From: Anaerolineaceae bacterium
GTDB lineage: Bacteria > Chloroflexota > Anaerolineae > Anaerolineales > Villigracilaceae
Length of the DNA: 15,570 bases
Direction of reading: 5' to 3'
Assembly: GCA_009885445.1 (NCBI GenBank)
Contig: VFKQ01000373.1
Location: forward strand, 1-15,570
Shown: positions 12,909 to 15,570 of the stretch, piece by piece
Numbering within the stretch: the stretch's first letter is position 1
How the letters are laid out: each line of letters opens with the position of its first letter
Made by a program: the position numbers and the translations under genes
The notes under the pieces: model-generated
Seen by the model: only the letters and a program-made list of their open reading frames with translations
Database searches by the model: none
What the model was told of the DNA's origin: nothing

Positions 12909-15525
12909 TGCATTCATAGCCTGGTACCTCGCCTCCTCCCTCCTCGGCTGGTTGACCTTCCCAATCACCTTCCGCCTCTTCCCCGCGCTTGCAGACCGTG
13001 GCTACACCCTCGCGCGCACGGCGGGACTCTTGCTATGGGCCTGGGCCTTCTGGATTCTCGCCTCCCTCGGCATCCTCGACAACAACGTGGGCGGCCTGCT
13101 CCTCGCCCTACTGATTCTCGTCATCATCTCGCTTGCTTCATTAATTACCAATTACCAATTACCGAACACTGAACACTGGTCACTGAACACTGCTCACTTA
13201 CGCGCCTGGCTCGCCTCCCACAAATCCCTCGTCCTCACCACCGAGTTCCTCTTCCTCGCCGCCTTCGCCTTCCTGGCTTTCGTGCGCGCCTCCAACCCCG
13301 ACGCCACTGGCACCGAAAAGCCAATGGAACTGGCTTTCATCAACGGCATTTTGCGCTCGCCCACTTTTCCGCCAAACGACCCGTGGCTCTCGGGCTGGTC
13401 CATTTCTTATTATCACTTTGGCTACATCATGACGGCCATGCTGGCCAAGCTCATCGGCACCAGCGGCAACGTGGCCTTCAACTTAATGTCCGCGCTCGTC
13501 TTCGCCCTCGCGGCAGTCGGGTCGTATGGGGTTTTGTATAACTTACTGGTTGCGTACGCGGGTAAACAGGAAAACGAGTACACAAGTACACACGTAGACA
13601 CGCAACTCGCATCCCCTAACTCGCATCCCGCATCCCAATTACCATTTACCAATTACCATTTACTAGCATTACTCGCCCCCCTCTTCCTGCTCCTCATCTC
13701 CAACGCCGAAGGCCTGCTCGAAGTCATTCACGGACTCGGCTGGTTCTGGCCCTCCTCATCAGACCTGCAACCCGCAACCTTCAACTTCTGGACCTGGCTC
13801 AACATCAAAGACCTCACCGACGCGCCCGGCGGCACAGCAATTCCGCATCGCTTCTGGTGGTGGTGGCGCGCCTCGCGCGTCGTGCAAGATTTCGACCTCG
13901 CCGGCGCTCCCCTCGAAGTCATAGACGAATTCCCCTTCTTCTCCTTCCTGCTCGGCGACCTGCATCCGCACGTGCTCGCCCTGCCCTTCAACATGCTCGC
14001 CCTCGGCACCGCGCTCAACATTTACCTCGGCGGCTGGCGCGGCTCCATCAACGCCCTCGGCTACCGTCTGCGCGCACTGCCCATAGACTTTTTCTTCGCC
14101 GCCCTCGTCCTCGGCGGCCTGGCCTTCCTCAACACCTGGGACATCCTCGTCTCAGCCGCGCTCATCGTCGGCGCCTACCTCCTCGTCCGCATCCGCGACG
14201 ACGGCCTCACCTGGCCGCGCCTCGAAGACGCGCTCGTGCTGGGTCTGCCCCTCGCCGCCGCCTCACTGCTCCTCTACCTGCCCTTCTACTTCGGCTTCTC
14301 CTCGCAAGCCGGCGGCATCCTGCCCAACCTCGTCACCCCCACGCGCGGCGCGCACCTCTGGGTCATGTGGGCGACTCTCCTGATTCCGATCCTCGTCTGG
14401 CTCCTCATGCGGACTCCGCTTAACGAGCCTCGTCCACGCTATAAAACGGCCCTCATCTGGACTTTGAGCGGGCTCCTGTTTCTATGGGCATTTTCCTGGC
14501 TGTTGGCCCTCGTCGCCCAGTTCGTAGACCCAGCCTTCTCGGCGCAATACCTCGCCTCACAAAACCAACCCGACGTCCTCTCCCTCTTCCAAGCCGCCAC
14601 GCTCAAACGACTCACCTACCTCGGCGGCACACTTAGTATTGCCTTCGTCTTCTGGCTGGCGCTGTCGAAGCTAATCTCCAGTCTCCAGTCTCCTAACTCT
14701 GGTCTCGATACAGCGGACGATCACCGCCTACTCGACCACCACCAATTACCAATTACCAATCTCTCTTCAGCCTTCATACTTTTTATTATCCTCCTCGCCT
14801 CCCTCCTCGTCCTCACCCCCGACTTCGTCTACCTGCGCGACGGATTCGGCTATCGCATCAATACCGTCTTCAAGTTCTACTACCAGGCCTGGCAATTATG
14901 GGCAATCGCCGCGGCCTTCGCATCCGCTATTTTGATGCAGACCCTGCACGGGGTCCGCGCTGTGACGTGGAATGTTGTCTTCATCCTCGTCGTCGGCGCG
15001 GGACTCGTCTATCCCATTTTGAGCGTGCTCAACAAAACAAACAACTTCAATCCCGATTTCGATTACACCCTCGACAGCTCCGCGCATCTGACTCGCTTCG
15101 CCCCCGAAGACGCGGCTGTGATTCACTTCCTCAGCACCGCGCCGATGGGTGTGGTTGCCGAATCGATTGGCGGAAGTTACTCGGGCTACGCGCGCATCGC
15201 CACCTACACCGGCCTGCCCACCGTGCTCGGCTGGGATTATCAGGTCGGCCAGCAGCTGGGCAGCCGCGCCGGCATGCAGCTGGCCGGACGCAGCGCGGAC
15301 GCCATGCGCATCTACGCCACCCCCGACATCGAAGAAGCCAAAACCCTGCTGCGCAAATATCAAATTCATTGGATTGTGGTCGGCGCCATCGAACGCAAAA
15401 CGTTTATGAATCGCGTTCCCGCGGCTGATTTTGAAAAGTTCGCGCAATTTTGCACGGTGGCTGAGCGCAACGCGGGCGCCGTGCTCTATCGCTTCGACGA
15501 CGCGGCAGCGGCGGCCAAGCCGTGA
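12904..15525 (+). CDS. DUF2298 / Chlor_Arch_YYY domain integral membrane protein, 873 aa
   Basis: A single-copy Chlor_Arch_YYY protein of the usual 700-900 aa size, homologous to the C-terminal half of the 1805-aa protein. Shared landmarks: LADRGYTLARTAG near residue 40, FPPNDPW, the YYY motif as SYYHFG (Tyr169-Tyr170-His171-Phe172-Gly173), DEFPFFSFLLGDLHPHV with Asp352, His354 and His356, LNTWD, YRINTVFKFYYQAW (from 651), ATYTGLPTVLGWDY and IHWIVVGAIER. Paired Asp/His residues in an outer loop would suit a GT-C type active site, but this is inference. The ATG lies in a heptamer tract without a Shine-Dalgarno site; it is supported because the first helix aligns with the 1805-aa protein. Four repeat-derived loops are translated (residues about 81-99, 220-253, 288-294 and 591-620). 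The TGA stop overlaps a GTG of the next gene. Confidence 0.87.
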   Translation: MTAFIAWYLASSLLGWLTFPITFRLFPALADRGYTLARTAGLLLWAWAFWILASLGILDNNVGGLLLALLILVIISLASLITNYQLPNTEHWSLNTAHLRAWLASHKSLVLTTEFLFLAAFAFLAFVRASNPDATGTEKPMELAFINGILRSPTFPPNDPWLSGWSISYYHFGYIMTAMLAKLIGTSGNVAFNLMSALVFALAAVGSYGVLYNLLVAYAGKQENEYTSTHVDTQLASPNSHPASQLPFTNYHLLALLAPLFLLLISNAEGLLEVIHGLGWFWPSSSDLQPATFNFWTWLNIKDLTDAPGGTAIPHRFWWWWRASRVVQDFDLAGAPLEVIDEFPFFSFLLGDLHPHVLALPFNMLALGTALNIYLGGWRGSINALGYRLRALPIDFFFAALVLGGLAFLNTWDILVSAALIVGAYLLVRIRDDGLTWPRLEDALVLGLPLAAASLLLYLPFYFGFSSQAGGILPNLVTPTRGAHLWVMWATLLIPILVWLLMRTPLNEPRPRYKTALIWTLSGLLFLWAFSWLLALVAQFVDPAFSAQYLASQNQPDVLSLFQAATLKRLTYLGGTLSIAFVFWLALSKLISSLQSPNSGLDTADDHRLLDHHQLPITNLSSAFILFIILLASLLVLTPDFVYLRDGFGYRINTVFKFYYQAWQLWAIAAAFASAILMQTLHGVRAVTWNVVFILVVGAGLVYPILSVLNKTNNFNPDFDYTLDSSAHLTRFAPEDAAVIHFLSTAPMGVVAESIGGSYSGYARIATYTGLPTVLGWDYQVGQQLGSRAGMQLAGRSADAMRIYATPDIEEAKTLLRKYQIHWIVVGAIERKTFMNRVPAADFEKFAQFCTVAERNAGAVLYRFDDAAAAAKP
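13144..13199. repeat. Coding heptanucleotide tract (ATTACCA, AACACTG)
   Basis: ATTACCA, ATTACCA, ATTACCG, AACACTG, AACACTG, GTCACTG, AACACTG, CTCACTT in register, encoding ITNYQLPNTEHWSLNTAHL. The in-frame codon 13177-13179 is TGG at the potential TGA. Confidence 0.9.
13562..13663. repeat. Coding octanucleotide plus heptanucleotide tract
   Basis: 8-nt units GTAAACAG, GAAAACGA, GTACACAA, GTACACAC, GTAGACAC, then CGCATCC-type units, then ACCATTT, ACCAATT, ACCATTT. Translated in the 873-aa protein as a hydrophilic loop with YTSTHVDTQLASPNSHPASQ. The octamers belong to the same family as 5123-5186. Confidence 0.85.
13766..13786. repeat. Coding heptanucleotide tract NNCAACN (3 units)
   Basis: TGCAACC, CGCAACC, TTCAACT in register, translated as LQPATFN. 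Same family as the tract before the tRNA-Val promoter -10 box. Confidence 0.7.
14673..14762. repeat. Coding compound repeat: heptamers, GGTCTCGATAC element, heptamers
   Basis: AATCTCC, AGTCTCC, AGTCTCC, TAACTCT, then the dispersed element 14701-14740 (GGTCTCGATAC ... CTACTCGACCACC with a GCGG/CCGC core), then ACCAATT, ACCAATT, ACCAATC. All is translated in frame as SLQSPNSGLDTADDHRLLDHHQ and LPITN in a loop of the 873-aa protein. Confidence 0.88.
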
Positions 15526-15570
15526 AATTGATTCTGGCATTCATCACCATGGGCAGCGCCCTGCACGCGG
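15522..15570 (+). CDS. Start of a further gene (partial, product unknown)
   Basis: A GTG at 15522 overlaps the TGA stop of the 873-aa gene (GTGA) and opens a frame running off the right edge: MKLILAFITMGSALHA. The short basic start followed by a hydrophobic run resembles a signal peptide or first membrane helix. The 4-nt overlap suggests translational coupling. Only 16 codons are visible, so the call rests mainly on context. Confidence 0.35.
   Translation, partial: MKLILAFITMGSALHA

Noticed and set aside
14896..15540. 214-codon minus-strand frame opposite the end of the 873-aa gene
   Set aside because: Composition typical of antisense shadows; the plus strand carries the conserved DUF2298 C-terminal motifs.

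Overview
The window looks like chromosomal DNA of a Chloroflexota bacterium, probably Anaerolineae-like. This is inferred from three large Chlor_Arch_YYY (DUF2298)/GT-C type membrane proteins, a PxKF-type secreted protein, moderately high GC, and dense short-repeat families. No ribosomal RNA or other strict taxonomic marker is present, so the assignment is tentative.

Layout. Positions 2-544 hold the 3' end of a secreted Ig-like/PxKF-domain protein. A strong hairpin (565-599) separates it from a convergent fumarylacetoacetate-hydrolase-family gene (609-1376, minus strand). Positions 1377-1832 hold a palindromic repeat, a tRNA-Val(UAC) gene with a -10 box, a broken second tRNA-Val copy carrying two 20-nt hairpin insertions, and further repeats. 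From 1833 to the end almost everything is on the plus strand. There are two tandem paralogous GT39-like membrane glycosyltransferases (712 and 698 aa), then a giant 1805-aa fusion (GT39-like part, duplicated beta-rich extracytoplasmic segment, DUF2298 part). A small DUF952 + GNAT pair follows, bracketed by 78-bp inverted repeats, and then a second, stand-alone DUF2298 protein of 873 aa. The start of another gene overlaps its stop codon at the right edge.

How the genes may work together. The four large membrane proteins are most simply read as one cluster of GT-C type, polyprenyl-phosphate-sugar-dependent enzymes acting on the outer face of the membrane. Their acceptor is unknown. The DUF952/GNAT pair looks like an inserted cassette rather than part of that pathway.

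The most unusual signal is at another scale. Heptanucleotide (and some octanucleotide) tandem repeats occupy intergenic gaps, gene starts and stops, and, in frame, loop regions of the large membrane proteins. Unit identity drifts from one family to the next while the 7-nt register is kept. Wherever the consensus unit would put TGA in the reading frame, the sequence is changed (TGG three times, CGA once). A foldable three-way-junction repeat and a dispersed GGTCTCGA...CTACTCGACCACC element are also translated in frame.
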